Assembly: GCA_027924585.1 (NCBI GenBank)
Contig: BSBM01002083.1
Coordinates: forward strand, 62,001-126,000
Length of the DNA stretch: 64,000 bases
Direction of reading: 5' to 3'
Source: Larix kaempferi
Taxonomy: Eukaryota > Streptophyta > Pinopsida > Pinales > Pinaceae
The translations under genes were made by a program, and so were the position numbers. Below the pieces are notes generated by a model that did not search any database, was not told the origin of the DNA, and was given only the letters and a program-made list of their open reading frames with translations. Of this stretch, positions 24,420-36,246 are shown in pieces (the stretch's first letter is position 1; the number at the start of each line of letters is the position of its first letter).

Positions 24420-24584
24420 CTCAATCCTTCTTGCTTGAGTCTAGGAATTTCTTTTCCACCTAGCCTCCTGCTTGAGTCCAGGAAAAGTGGCTTTAGCAAA
24501 GCAAAGTTGGGTCAATTTTTGCCACCTCAAGCCTCCTACTTGAGTCCCGGAATATTCTTTTCCCCTCAAACCTTTTCGTTTGAG
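24420..24584. repeat. Hairpin array in internal region B
   Basis: Counterparts of 18811-18974: hairpins at 24420-24439, an imperfect one after it, 24526-24544 (one arm has lost a base pair, CTCAAGC/ACTTGAG) and 24565-24584 (CTCAAAC/GTTTGAG). Order and spacing are kept. Confidence 0.65.
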
Positions 24585-26307
24585 TCTAGGAAATAACAAT
24601 AATTTATTATTTCTTGTAGCTTTGGTTAACCACAACATGCAACATAATAACAACATCAAATAGGTTCATCTATTTACTCATCAGTTCGAACTCATGCTTT
24701 TATCATATCCCTTCATGAGTCATTGATCTTACCATATGCTTATGATGTATACTGTATTGCGTCCATGTCTTTCCACAAGTTCCAAATAATTTTTCCCATC
24801 TGCCAATTCATTTGTTAGTACCACTTTAAGCATAATAATAAGAAATTCACCCTTCATATTATATTATCCATACATAATTATCTGAAATGAACATCCTCTT
24901 TTGGTTCCTTATTTTCATCATTACAATATGGTTCACCAAGAGTAAGATACAAATTGAATTTTTTCTTGGCACATTATTTCCTGGGAAAGCATGTGCATAC
25001 AATAAAACTTCTAATAGATTCCTTGACTTCCTAAGACTTCAGGATAACCTCCTTTCTTACTACGCACAACTAGCTTACCAGGCTTACACAATGCCTTGAA
25101 CCCGAAATAGCATTCTTTCTTTGATAACCCATGGGACAATATGACCACTTAACCCCAACTTTTAAATATCATCCCTTCAAATATAATTTATACAACTTTT
25201 TCTTTGTACTCACTAACATCGTGTAAGTAATAACCAATCACCTATGTACCTACTTGCATACCTTTATAAAGATAACTACCTACCTTTATAAGGGTGCTTG
25301 CATATCTCCTTATTATATGACACTCATATGCCAAGGTACACGTTTGCTTGTATTACCACATTTTGGTATTACACATAAATCAATATACCAAAATGAAGCT
25401 AAATTATCAATGTATCTATAAATCTCGTTCACGAAAATATAACTTTTTATAACACCTACTCATAGTATTCCAACATTCATAGTGAAGAATTTTGAATAGT
25501 AAATAAATAAATAATATACGAAGTCATACCTTTTCATCATAGGCATCCTATTTAGAACACACCTATGTACTAAGTAATTATATCCATTTATCTTTTTGTT
25601 GAACTTACAAGCAGGGTACAAGCGTGCCCCAATGTCACACATTAATTATATTTACTTATCATATACAATCACATATAATAAAGGAGACTCTCACGCATTA
25701 TCCTCCTTTATAACTTTACAATTTCCTAGTCATGAAGAACTTCACAGCATTAAGATGTCTAAGTAAACAAATTAGAATTAATTTTTATTTTTTTAAATCT
25801 AGATACCATATTCTAACAAGGCTATACTTCTTGTATTAGTCTCGCATAAACAAATAACTCATAATTCCTAGATTTTGGTTTTAAAGAACAAAATCTACAT
25901 AACCATACTTTCTTTACTACTAAATCATAACCAAATCAAGCACTTTAGAGAATTTACTATTGATGTCAATAGCATTGTAAATTTGTAAAACTTTCTCGTT
26001 GTCCAATGGATCTACTTTGTAGAGTAGGAGAAGAAATTCATCGATTAGTGTTTATCAAATAAAATATCATTCAAATACATAATGAAGCATACACAATGCT
26101 CACCTAATGCTAAGTCATTATAACGCATATGTAAATGGAACATACTTACTTGTAATTCCAATATGTCTTATCGGTTACCTTTTGTCGATCCTTGGAAATG
26201 AATTTTTCTATTGCGTCTTTTTTAAATGGAGTTCCCTTGCTAGTTCTACCAACATCTATTTTATTTCTCTGGCTAAGCCCAATTAGGCCCGAGTGTTTGC
26301 AACCTGT

Positions 26308-26319
26308 GCTCTGATACCA
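26308..26319 (-). other. Primer-binding site next to LTR3
   Basis: Minus strand TGGTATCAGAGC, an exact match to the usual initiator tRNA-Met primer site, two bases from the LTR3 end at 26322. Confidence 0.88.
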
Positions 26320-29129
26320 TATGTAACATACCCAAAATATGCGAAACAATATTTTAGGTGAAATTTCAAAAAAGATCAATTGGTAAAAATTTGATTAACA
26401 ATGATCCACTTAGCTCATAACTGAAATCGTAGAAAAACTCTAAGCGTTAGACTACTCCAACTTTTCTTCTAAGTATGAATATCCACTTTTGCAACCGTTA
26501 ATACAATGTGGATTCTAAAATAATATTAAGGATCTTTCAAAACTTATAATAAGAATCGTTCAAACATCCTCCATCATTTCATCATCACTAATTTGGTTAG
26601 TAAACATAAGGGAGATAAAAAATACATAACATTCACTTTTCTATATCACGTAAACCTCACTTCTTTAGAAAAAGGTCTTTAGCCCATAAATACAATATAA
26701 AACTCTTTGTCCTATAACATCTCATCTGTTTTATTTCTCTAAGTACATTTACATTCCAAACAATTTCTATTGATTCCTTACTCTTTCCATTCATACATTT
26801 AACAAGAACAAGATTATCATACTGGAAATCCATGACATTAAGGAACTTACAATTATCGAATGCATCTAGATAACAATAACACACATGCATAAGAAGAGAA
26901 CATATTTACGTGGTTCACCCCGATTGGGCTACATCCACCAAGGCAAGTCATCACTTCTTTTATTATCAAAAGGAGAGTTACATCTTACAATTATGCTAAA
27001 GTAAAATCCCACAATCTCAATGCCTCTTATTATAGCACAATTTATAGACAATTCCACACTAACATTAGGACTACGACAAGGTTCTATGGTTCTACAATAA
27101 CCCAACAGGGCTATTTATGCAACAACACAATTTATTCACTTCTACTTCTGTACTATATATATGTACGAAACAATTAGCATTCATCCTAACTTCAACATAA
27201 GTTAAGGAGGCATTATCATATAAGTATAAACATTTGCATTATAACGAATCGAATCCTAAATATAGTAATGACTAAAATATATCCAATTATTTAACAACTA
27301 GACTTCGCTACTCTCCATAACTTCCATTACAGAGATATATTAAAATATATAGCGAAACGTGGAAGCAATGCATCTCCTTTGAGATCCTCTGTGCAATGCA
27401 CTAGGAAGGCATTACTTAACGAGAACTGACATAAAAAAAACCCACAGAAACTAAATAGTGGCAACCAAAAGCAATTAAAAGAGATCCTAAATGGTTCTGA
27501 ACCATAACGTGGCAACAACATATCTCATGCGAGATCTTCACTGGACCCGAGCCACTAAACGTCGGCAAGACTATCACGGATCTGGTGCAGCTTTATAAAT
27601 ACCAACCGACTATATAAGTGAAGGTATCATTAATCAAACAAGGGTTTCACTATCCAATAATACTCTGTTTTATGGATCAATTCCCCACTCTGTCTCGCCA
27701 TAGTTTCCTAAATCGAAATCTTACATAGAGGTTTAGCTACTGAGATAAAGTAGTGTCATGTTGAGATTAAGCAGATTGCTTTTGCCATAAACATATACGA
27801 TAGATCTAATACAAACTTAGTTAAATGAGATTGTTCGAAAGTCATAACTTATTGAATAATATAACTCTGTCCACAGGCGTAATGAGACGAAAAATCGACA
27901 CAGTGTTTCAACCACTATCAACATGGGTATAAATCATATCCTGCAGAGTATTACACACTCTATCAACACTTTGGGTTGAGATCGCATTCAGCAGAGTAAT
28001 CCACAGTCTGTGCGAGGATCAGCCTAACAACTTTCATTAATAGTAATGTAGGGATAACTTCTATAGTGATTTGCACTACTACTAGGTGATGGACAAGTTC
28101 AGATACTAAGATCATAATTTCGTAATAAATGCAGAGGATATGTAATATAAGTTAGCAATTGATTTACTGTAGAGATATGTAGCTCTATCAAATGCTATGT
28201 GGTCAACACAACGCACCTAGGCAGCATTCAGTTACTTAGATGAAAAATTGTATAGAGATGTAACTCTATTGTCTGCTATGTGGTCAACAGAATGCGTCCA
28301 GGCAACATTCAGCTATGGAAAATATATACAGATATTTAACCCAAATACGAGCCTCGAGCCGCAATACATATATATAGATTTGGAGAAAGGGATTGACATT
28401 ACCTGTTGATGCCAAGACTCATTTCAGTAATCTTTACCATTAGAAAAAAAAATTTAGATTGTGAATATCTGTGTGATCTAGGATCCCCTCAACTCTCCTT
28501 CTCTATCAATTGTCGAGACCAATTCCAGCAAAAAGCCTCGATAGATGAGACCACCCTCTCTTCTTATCTGCAAGGATTTCCTCTTTGTCAAGCGGAGATG
28601 TATAATCGCCAACGCCCAAGTTTCTCCACGCATAGATCATCTCCATATATCCCAAGATCGATCCTTCCCTCACCCTCCAAATATGTATAAGGCCACTCTC
28701 CCCCTCGTGAAATTATGCCCCCTCATGGTTGCGATTCCTCCTCCTTTATGCGCAGAGATTGTGCCTCTACCCTGTAGAGTTCGCCCCAATCCTCCCCAGA
28801 TTTTTGGGAGTCGATATCTCACTGGCATAAGGATGGTGATAAATGGAAGGATTCCCTTGCCATCTGGAAGTCAGTATCTCGCAGCATGCCAAATGGAATT
28901 TTTTCACTCTTTCAAGGAGACCAAACCCTAGATGATTCTTCTAAAAAAAACACACAAGTTGACATTGGGTGTGCGTCTATTATCTAGTGTTGATTATGCT
29001 ACTTCTATCAATATGTATTACCCATTTTCTTCCAATAAAAATATCCCCTTTAATTTTCATAATAGATATATATTATTACCATAGTTAATTTATCTTTGAT
29101 CAGTTTATATCCTTAAAAAAGTAAGCCAT

Positions 29130-29629
29130 TGTTGAATATTGTAAATTCTAAAGATATTATATTTGTATTTTATTATTCCGGAGATGTTGCATTCCTCCGA
29201 TAGGACTTTGTCTTGTATCCGGAGATGTTTATTCCTCCAAGAGTATGTGGTAACTAGGGTTATTAGATATCCCTTGTGGGGTCAGCACTAAGTTAGCAGT
29301 TTAGGTGTTATTAGACTCTCTTAGGAGAGGTCGGCCCCACTAGGGTGAAAAGTCAGTTAGAACATGAGTATAAATAGAGGAGGTGTGTTCCCCATTATCT
29401 CATTCATTCACTCATATGTGATTGGCGCATGAGAGAGAGAGAGAGATCTGCATAGGAGGAGAAGGAGCTCTTGTTTGGGTACTACATCTTGTATTAGTTG
29501 ATCATCTATATTGAGGAAAGCTTTGCTAGGTTTTCTACCCCATGAAGGTTTCCCAAGGTAAATATTTGTCTATCTTGTGATTGTGTTTCTTTCAGTGATC
29601 TTGCTAGTGAATTTATGCTAAACTTAACA
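29130..29629 (+). repeat. 5' LTR of the nested copia element
   Basis: 500 bp, TG to CA ends. A TATA box (TATAAATA, 29369-29376) and a pyrimidine-rich start region (ATTATCTCATTCATTCACTC) follow. A short (AG)n run lies near 29430. Confidence 0.95.
29369..29376 (+). promoter_or_regulatory. TATA box of the copia 5' LTR
   Basis: TATAAATA in the context GAGTATAAATAGAGG, repeated in the 3' LTR at 35884-35891. Confidence 0.8.
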
Positions 29630-29641
29630 TGGTATCAGAGC
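29630..29641 (+). other. Primer-binding site of the nested copia element
   Basis: TGGTATCAGAGC directly at the LTR end, an exact complement of the initiator tRNA-Met 3' end. Confidence 0.95.
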
Positions 29642-30096
29642 TAGACTGAATAGGACATCTTTCACAAGGTGAAAATACCTCTCTCTCCTCCTCTAGTGAA
29701 AATTAGGGTTTCTGCAAAAGTTGGAATTTTTGGGTTCTAATTGCATGGCTGGATAGCGCTCCTCAAAATCGAACTTTTGATCCCTAGATTGAACTTTTTG
29801 AGTGTGTAGAACTACGGGAAAGTCAAACCCTAGTTTAGGGTTTGGACCAGAAAACCAGTAAACCAGAAAAAGTGCGCACCTGTGCACCAGTGAACCATAA
29901 AAGCTGCGAACCTGTGCACTAGTAAACCAGAAAAGTGAAGACCAGAAAACCAAAAATTCTGTTGCAGATCCAGAAGGTGAAAAGTTGAAGTTTCCAGAAG
30001 CAAAGCACACCAGTAATCTCAATTCAATCAAGCTCATCTCCTGGTAAGTATTATTCTATCTTTTGAAACTTCAATCTCTGTGACCTCCTAGATAAG
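29642..30096 (+). other. Leader of the copia element with imperfect short repeats
   Basis: About 450 bp without coding capacity. Between about 29850 and 29960 a motif of the type CCAGTAAACCAGAAAA...GCGCACCTGTGCAC recurs imperfectly three times. Confidence 0.7.
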
Positions 30097-30947
30097 ATGG
30101 CTCCAAGTACTAAGCTTAAAGACAAGCTAGCGGGTATAGAGAATTTTCGAGCATGAAATACAGAATTGGTCTCATTCTTGAAGAGAATGATCTTGTCTAA
30201 TATATCAAGGATGAGGTTGCAGAACTTGAAGAAGATGAATCCAAAGAGAAGCATAGGAAGGACTTGATTAGGGCGAAGAGAATAATTGTTGATTCTACCA
30301 AGGACCACTTGATTCCCCAAGTGGCATCCAAGAAGACCCCAAAGGAAATGTATGATTCCCGTTCCAGAATGTATGAGGGAAAGAACATCAATAGGAAGAT
30401 GAACCTGAGAGCTCAACTGAAGAGCACTAAGATGAATAAAGGTGAATCTAATCAATATTACTTCTCAAGGGTTTCCTAGTTCAAGGAACAACTAGATTCT
30501 ATTGGAGACACCCTTGATGAAGATGAACTAGTCATGACTGCTCTAAATGGTCTCACTAGACCTTGGGAGTCATTCATCCAAACCATGTGTGCAAGAAAAG
30601 AAAGTATGAAATTTGATGTGGTGTGGGAGGATTGCATTCAAGAAGAGGCTAGGGTAGCCAATAGAGAAGCCTTGCTCAAAGAAGATTATCAAGCTATGGC
30701 CACCCACACCAGGAGAAGAAGGAGTCATTTCAACTCCAAGAAAAATGGTCACAAGGAGTCTCAACCTCCACACAGATTTCAAAAGAAAAGAGGAGTAAGT
30801 TCAGAAAGAGCCCTCTCCTCTGTCCAGTGTTATTGTTGTAACAAATTGGGACACTTTGCTAGGAATTGTCCTTTAAAGAAGAAGAAGAACTTTCATCACA
30901 AAAGGCATCAACCACATTTAGTAGAAGATGATAGTGAAGAAGAATAA
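30097..30947 (+). pseudogene. gag: copia gag (broken)
   Basis: The likely start is ATG 30097 (MAPSTKLKDKLAG). The frame is lost after about 19 codons by a one-base deletion near 30154 and continues one frame over with a TAA near 30198 and a TAG at 30477-30479. Recognisable parts are the UBN2-type gag core (KEMYDSRSRMYEGKNINRK, about 30345-30400), the LTRPWESFIQTM region, a basic tail and a complete CCHC zinc knuckle CYCCNKLGHFARNC at 30828-30869. An in-frame TAA at 30945-30947 separates it from protease. In the family gag packages the RNA; this one cannot be made whole. Confidence 0.92.
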
Positions 30948-32627
30948 GAGAGGCCTCAAAAGAAAAGAGCTAAAGTAGAAGAAGAAGATGCAGAAGAATA
31001 TGTGCTATTCTCTGCACTCTCTGGGTCTGTAACACCTGGAGAATATACATGGCTCATTGATAGTGGTGCTTCAAAGAACATGATAGGTCAAAGGAAAAAT
31101 CTATCAAAACTTGAAGAGAAGACCTCCCCTCATAAAGTATATTTAGGAGATGACTATCAATATCCCATCAAGGGAATTGGTGAAAGAAGCTACAAGCTTG
31201 ATTCTAGAACCCCCATGAAGATGAAAGACATCTTATATGTACCAGGCTTGAAGAAGAACTTACTTTCTATCTCAGAATTAGATAAGAAAGGCTATAGGGT
31301 TGTATTCATAGATGGACAAGTACTCATGTGGTCCAAAGGCAAAACAATTAAGGATGCAATTGTTATTGGTGAAGAGGAAGGAGGCCTGTATAAGCTCAAG
31401 GGACATTCAGAAGCTGCCCTTGTTCATGAAGCCACTAGTCCAAGTGAGCTATGGCATAGAAGGCTTGCTCACATCAACTACAAAGCATTTCCATATGTGA
31501 GAAAAGTAGTAACAAGATTGCCAAATTTGAAGATTGAACATAAAGGCACTTGTAAAGGATGTGCAAAAGGTAAGAATATCAAGAACCCATTTCCAAAGAG
31601 TGAAACAAAGACTAAAAGTACTTTGGAATTGATGCATTCAGATGAATGTGGACCAATTCCTACCACCTCCCTAAGTGTATATGAATACGATCTTACATTC
31701 ATTGTTGACTATTCAAGAAAGACTTGGATATACTTCCTAAAGGAAAAAGATGAAGTCTTTGGGAAATTCAAGGAGTTCAAAGCCTTGATAGAAAATCATT
31801 CAGAAAAGAAGATCAAGATACTCAAGACAGATAATGGTGGAGAATATAATTCAAAATATTTTGAATCCTTTTGCAAAGAAGCTGGAATCAAGAGGGAACT
31901 AACCACTCCCTACAATCCCCAACAAAATGGTGTTGCGGAAAGAAAGAATAGAACCATTATGGAAGTAGTAAAGACAATGATACATGATCAAGATCTACCT
32001 ATGTATCTCTGGGCTGAAGCAGCCAGGATAGCAGTCTATGTGCAAAATAGACTATCTCATAGTGCTCTTGAATTCAAGACCCCAAAATAAGTATTCACAA
32101 GAAAGAAGCCTGAGGTAAGTCACCTCAAGATATTTGGGTGCCCTGTGTATATTCACATACCAAAATAAAAGAGAACTAAGCTGGACCCTTCTGGAAAGAA
32201 GGGAATATTTGTTGGGTATTGTGAAGCATCCAAAGCATTTAGAATATACATCCCTGGATTCCATCATATGGAAATCAGTAGGGATGTGACATTTGATGAA
32301 GAAGCAGCTTTGAAGAGTTCTAGGAAGTGCCAGTATGAAGAAGACGCACCTCCTAAAATTGCAGAAGCTGTACCCACCCCTGAAGATGAAACACTAGAAG
32401 ACCATGACATGTTAGAACCACAAGAACCCCCTATCACAAACATATCAAGAAAGATAAAGCTAGCATAGGTTAGAGATATTATTCTAGGAGCAGAAAAGTA
32501 TGGAGCTCCTGAATGCTCTACCAGAGTGAGGAAGAAACCAAAGCCATTCTCCAACTATGTGGCTTTGATGTGTGATCTTGTAAATCAAGAACATACTAGT
32601 TATGAAGAGGCAGTTCATAAGAAATAA
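30948..32627 (+). pseudogene. pol: copia protease-integrase (broken)
   Basis: In the same frame as gag. Protease: WLIDSGAS near 31050-31073, with the aspartate present. Then LKKNLLSISELDKKGY, the GAG-pre-integrase motif LWHRRLAHINY, and the zinc pair CKGCAKGK. In the integrase core the three acidic residues are visible: the D of HSDECGP, the D of KTDNGGEY and the E of PQQNGVAERKNR. Four in-frame stops: TAA 32088-32090, TAA 32166-32168, TAG 32466-32468 and TAA 32625-32627. The GKKGIFVGYCE motif after the core is present. The role in an intact element is polyprotein cleavage and insertion of cDNA. Confidence 0.93.
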
Positions 32628-34094
32628 TGGGTAGAGGCAATGATGGAGGAATACCAGTCGATAATGAAGAATGATGTTTGGGACATAATGCCCAAACCAA
32701 AGGACAAGAGTGTGGTATCCTCCAAATGGATATACAAAATAAAGCATGTTGCGGATGGTAGCATTGAAAAATATAAGGCAAGGTTTGTAGCCAGAGTATT
32801 CTCTCAGAAAGAGGGAATTGACTATGAAGAGACATTTGCACCAGTTGCAAGGCACACTTCCATTAGAACCATCACGGCACTTGCATCCATGATGAAGTGG
32901 AAACTACATCAGATGGATGTAAAGACAACCTTCCTGAATGGTGTGATTGAGGAAGAAGTGTACATAGAACAACCACAAGGATTTGAGGTTGAATATAGAA
33001 GAACCCATGTATGCAAACTTAAGAAGGATTTGCATGGGTTGAAGCAAGCTCCCAGAGCTTGGTGTGGAAGAATTGACAGTTTCTTGACCAGCTTGGGATT
33101 TACCAAGAGTAAAGTTGATCCTAACCTTTATCTCAAGGTTATGGATGATGAACCTGTCATATTGTTGTTGTATGTGGATGATCTATTTCTGATTGGAAAT
33201 GAGAAACATATTATTGAATGCAAGAAGACACTCTCTGCAGAGTTTGAGATGAAAGATCTCGGTTTGATGCATTACTTCCTAGGACTGGAAGTGTGGCAAG
33301 GCTCGGAAGGAATCTTTCTCAACCAGGGAAAGTATGCTGTGGAAATCTTGAAGAGATTTGATATGTTGGAATGTAAAGCCATGGCCACCCCCATGGATTC
33401 CAACTTAAAGCTATTAGCAGATAACTCATTAGAGTTAGTGGATGTAACTCTATAAAGGAATATTATTGGGTCATTAATGTATCTGACAAACACTAGGCCA
33501 GATATATGCTTTGCTGTGAACACCTTGAGTCAGTATCTAGTGGAACCTAGACATGTTCACTTAATAGCTACAAAGCATGTGATGAGGTACCTGAAGGGTA
33601 CGATAGACTTTGGTCTATATTATCTTGGAGATCATGATTTCTGATTGTATGGCCACACATATGCTGATTGGGATGGAAGTGTATCAGACAGGAAGAGTAC
33701 ATCAGGTAGATGTTATTGTCTGGGATCTGCCATGATCTTGTGGTTTAGCAGGAAGAAGTCTAGTGTGGCTCTCAGCACAGCTGAAGCGGAATATATAGAT
33801 TCCTGCTCTACTAGTTGTGAAGCCGTATGGCTTCGGAAGTTGTTATCAGGATTGTTTGACTTAGAGATGGACCCCACTGAGATCTTGTGTGACAACCAGA
33901 GTTGTATCAAGATGACGGAGAATCCAGTGCTCCATTGTAAGTCAAATCACATAGAAATCCGATATTTCTATATACGGGATATGGTGCAGAAAGGAGCTAT
34001 CAAGCTCGAGTATGTGAGCACTGATGAACAAGTTGTTTATGTGTTGACCAAACCTCTAACTCGAGTAAAGTTTGAGTACTTCCGCTTGGTGTAG
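32628..34094 (+). pseudogene. pol: copia reverse transcriptase-RNase H (broken)
   Basis: Continues the same frame. Reverse transcriptase: KWIYKIKHVADGSIEKYKAR, HQMDVKTTFLNG (first catalytic Asp), LKKDLHGLKQAPRAW, LLLYVDDLFLIG (YVDD) and DLGLMHYFLGLEV. A TAA at 33453-33455 and a TGA at 33642-33644 interrupt the frame. RNase H: HTYADWDGSVSDRKSTSG, where the first of the two Asp of the usual DADW motif is Tyr, then STAEAEYI, LCDNQSCIKM and KSNHIEIRYFYIRD. The final TAG is at 34092-34094, followed at once by non-coding sequence. Confidence 0.93.
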
Positions 34095-35635
34095 TTCGAA
34101 AGGACCCTCCCCAAGAGGGGGAGTGACATGGTCAATGATGATATTAGATACTGGTATTGATACCAGTATTAATGATGAGATTGCCTGTATCAACGGTAAG
34201 GTTGATGACAAGGATACCTGTATTGATAGTGAGGATACTTGTACCAGTATCGATGATAAGGTCGGTGATACTGACGAGGAGGTCGATGGGAGATCCTTGG
34301 TGGATGATAGGGATTGCATCGTCCCTGGAATTAGGTCCCTGAATTGATCTGTAGACATCTGTCTTCAAAAATTGATGATAGGGATTGCATCATCCCTAGA
34401 CTTAGGTCCCTGAATTGATCCGTAGACATCTATCTTCAAAAATTGATGATAGGACTGCATCGTACCTGAACATTTGGTTCAAAATGTACGTGACTGGACT
34501 GCATCATCCATAGACATGAGACTTGTCTTAAATTGATCAGGATTGATCATCCTGTGAATTTGATCTGGACTGCATCGTCCTTAGACATGAGACTTGTCTT
34601 AAATAGATCATGGACTGCATCGTCCATAGACATGAGACTTGTCTTAAATTGATTAGGATTGATCATCCTGGAAATTTTATCTGGACTGCATCGTCCTTAG
34701 ACATGATACTTGTCTTAAACGGATCATGGACTGCATCGTCCATAGAGATGAGACTTGTCTTAAATTGATCAGGATTGATCATCCTGGGAATTTGATCTAG
34801 ACTGCATCGCCCTTAGACATGAGACTTGTCTTAAATGGATCATGGACTGCATCGTCCATAGACATGATACTTATCTTAAATTGATCAATATTGACCATCC
34901 TGGGAATTTGATCTGGACTGCATCGTCCTTAGACATGAGACTTGTCTTAAACGGATCATGGACTGCATCGTCCTTAGACATGAGACTTGTCCGGATCATG
35001 GACTGCATCGTCCTTAGACATGAGACTTGTCTTAAACGGATCATGGACTGCATCGTCCTTAGACATGAGACTTGTCTTAAACGGATCATGGATTGCATCG
35101 TCCTTAGACATGAGACTTGTCTTAAACAGATCAGGATTGATCATCCTGGAAGTAGATCCGGATTTCATCGTCCATAGACATGAGACTTATCTTAAAAGGA
35201 GAGGGATTGATCATCCTGAAATTTGATCATGTGTATTCCAGACGATCGAGAAGATCGAGATGATGATGTGATCGAGAAGATCCAGACGATTGAGAAGATC
35301 GAGATGATGATGTGATCGAGAAGATTGAGATGATGATGTGATCGAGAAGATCGAGATGATGATGTGATCGTGAAGATCTAGACGATTGAGATGATCCAGA
35401 TGATGATATTGATAGAGATGATCCAGATGATGATGTTGTTGTAGCTGTTCAAGTGTTGTAGAAGATGAAGACTCAATACTGACAATGTTGATATTCCAGT
35501 ATGGATTGTGTTCCAGTAACTACTTGAGTTACTGATGATGATTGAAGGAAGCTTCCAATGATTTATAGATGTATCATGTATTATGTAGTGTTGACTCCTT
35601 GCTCCTGCAGATGTTGTTATAATACCCTTCTCGTT
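34095..35635 (+). repeat. Non-coding 3' region of the copia element with minisatellites
   Basis: About 1.5 kb between pol and the polypurine tract. From about 34480 to 35215 a 45-bp unit (core GACTGCATCGTCC...AGACATGAGACTTGTCTTAAA) recurs about ten times, alone or alternating with a spacer GGATTGATCATCCTG in a longer unit of about 115 bp. From about 35225 to 35430 GATCGAGAAGATCGAGATGATGATGT-like units recur. Frames through the repeats (for example 34842-35177) are periodic by-products of the unit and are not genes. Confidence 0.88.
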
Positions 35636-35644
35636 AAGGGGGAG
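35636..35644 (+). other. Polypurine tract of the copia element
   Basis: AAGGGGGAG directly before the 3' LTR start at 35645. Confidence 0.88.
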
Positions 35645-35941
35645 TGTTGAATATTGTAACTTCTAAAGATATTATATGTGTATTTTATTATTCCATAGAT
35701 GTTGCATTCCTCCAATGGGACTTTGTCTTGTATCCAGAGATGTTTATTCCTCCGAGAGTATGTGGTAACTAGGGTTATTAGATCTCCCTTGTGGGGTCGA
35801 CCCTGAGTTAGCAGTTTAGGGGTTATTAGACTCTCTTAGGAGAGGTCGGCCCCAATAGGGTGAAAATTCAATTAGAACATGAGTATAAATAGAGGAGGTG
35901 TGTTCCTCATTATCTCATTCATTCACTCACTTGTGATTGGC

Positions 35942-35997
<56 letters not shown>

Positions 35998-36180
35998 TCT
36001 GCATAGGAGGAGAAGGAGCTCTTGCTTGGGTACTACATCTTGTATTGGTTGATCATCTATATTGAGGTAAGCTTTGCTGGGTTTTCTACCCCATGAGGGT
36101 TTCCCAGGGTAAATCTTTGTCTATCTTGTGATTGTGTTTCTTTCAGTGATCTTGCTAGTGAATTTATGCTAAACTTAACA
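35645..36180 (+). repeat. 3' LTR of the nested copia element
   Basis: 536 bp. The length difference to the 5' LTR is a (TG)n(AG)n tract at 35945-35997 where the 5' LTR has only a short (AG)n. TATA box at 35884-35891. It ends AACTTAACA before the GCCAT duplication. Confidence 0.95.
35945..35997. repeat. (TG)15(AG)11 compound microsatellite
   Basis: Fifteen TG units (35945-35974) followed by about eleven AG units, grown after insertion because the partner LTR has only a short AG run. Confidence 0.95.
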
Positions 36181-36200
36181 GCCATTCTATTTTGGGCAGT

Positions 36201-36205
<5 letters not shown>

Positions 36206-36242
<37 letters not shown>
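36206..36242. repeat. (TA)n tract of LTR3, empty site of the LINE fragment
   Basis: About 18 TA units followed by ATTATTAATAATAATAATAA. LTR1 and LTR2 carry the LINE fragment in the middle of the equivalent tract. Confidence 0.85.

Positions 36243-36246
<4 letters not shown>

Larger units (their letters stand above)
23988..26321 (-). other. Internal region B of the LARD-like element, non-coding
   Basis: The second internal unit, homologous to 18385-20765. The first roughly 240 bases of region A (18146-18384, with the polypurine tract) are missing. A further deletion of a few tens of bases lies near 24827. There are no coding domains. Confidence 0.8.
29130..36180 (+). mobile_element. Complete Ty1/copia element nested in LTR3
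   Basis: The element has two LTRs (29130-29629 and 35645-36180), a primer site, gag-pol in one reading frame, a polypurine tract and the 5-bp duplication GCCAT (29125-29129 and 36181-36185). The LTRs start TGTTGAATATTG and end AACTTAACA. They differ at some 20-25 positions plus a microsatellite, so the insertion is not recent. Domain order is gag, protease, integrase, reverse transcriptase, RNase H, which defines Ty1/copia. Stops in the frame show it is dead. Confidence 0.96.

Noticed and set aside
30051-30455. Long minus-strand frames inside the nested copia element (30051-30455, 29693-30037, 32484-32855)
   Set aside because: They are shadows of the sense gag and pol frame and have no independent motif.
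34842-35177. Repetitive frames (MDCIVLRHETCLK-type) in the copia 3' region
   Set aside because: They follow from a 45-bp tandem unit whose length is a multiple of three. Frames open on both strands at once.
34480-35220. Regularly repeated 45-bp units that might suggest a CRISPR-like array
   Set aside because: The units are tandem without unique spacers of constant length, in a plant retrotransposon.
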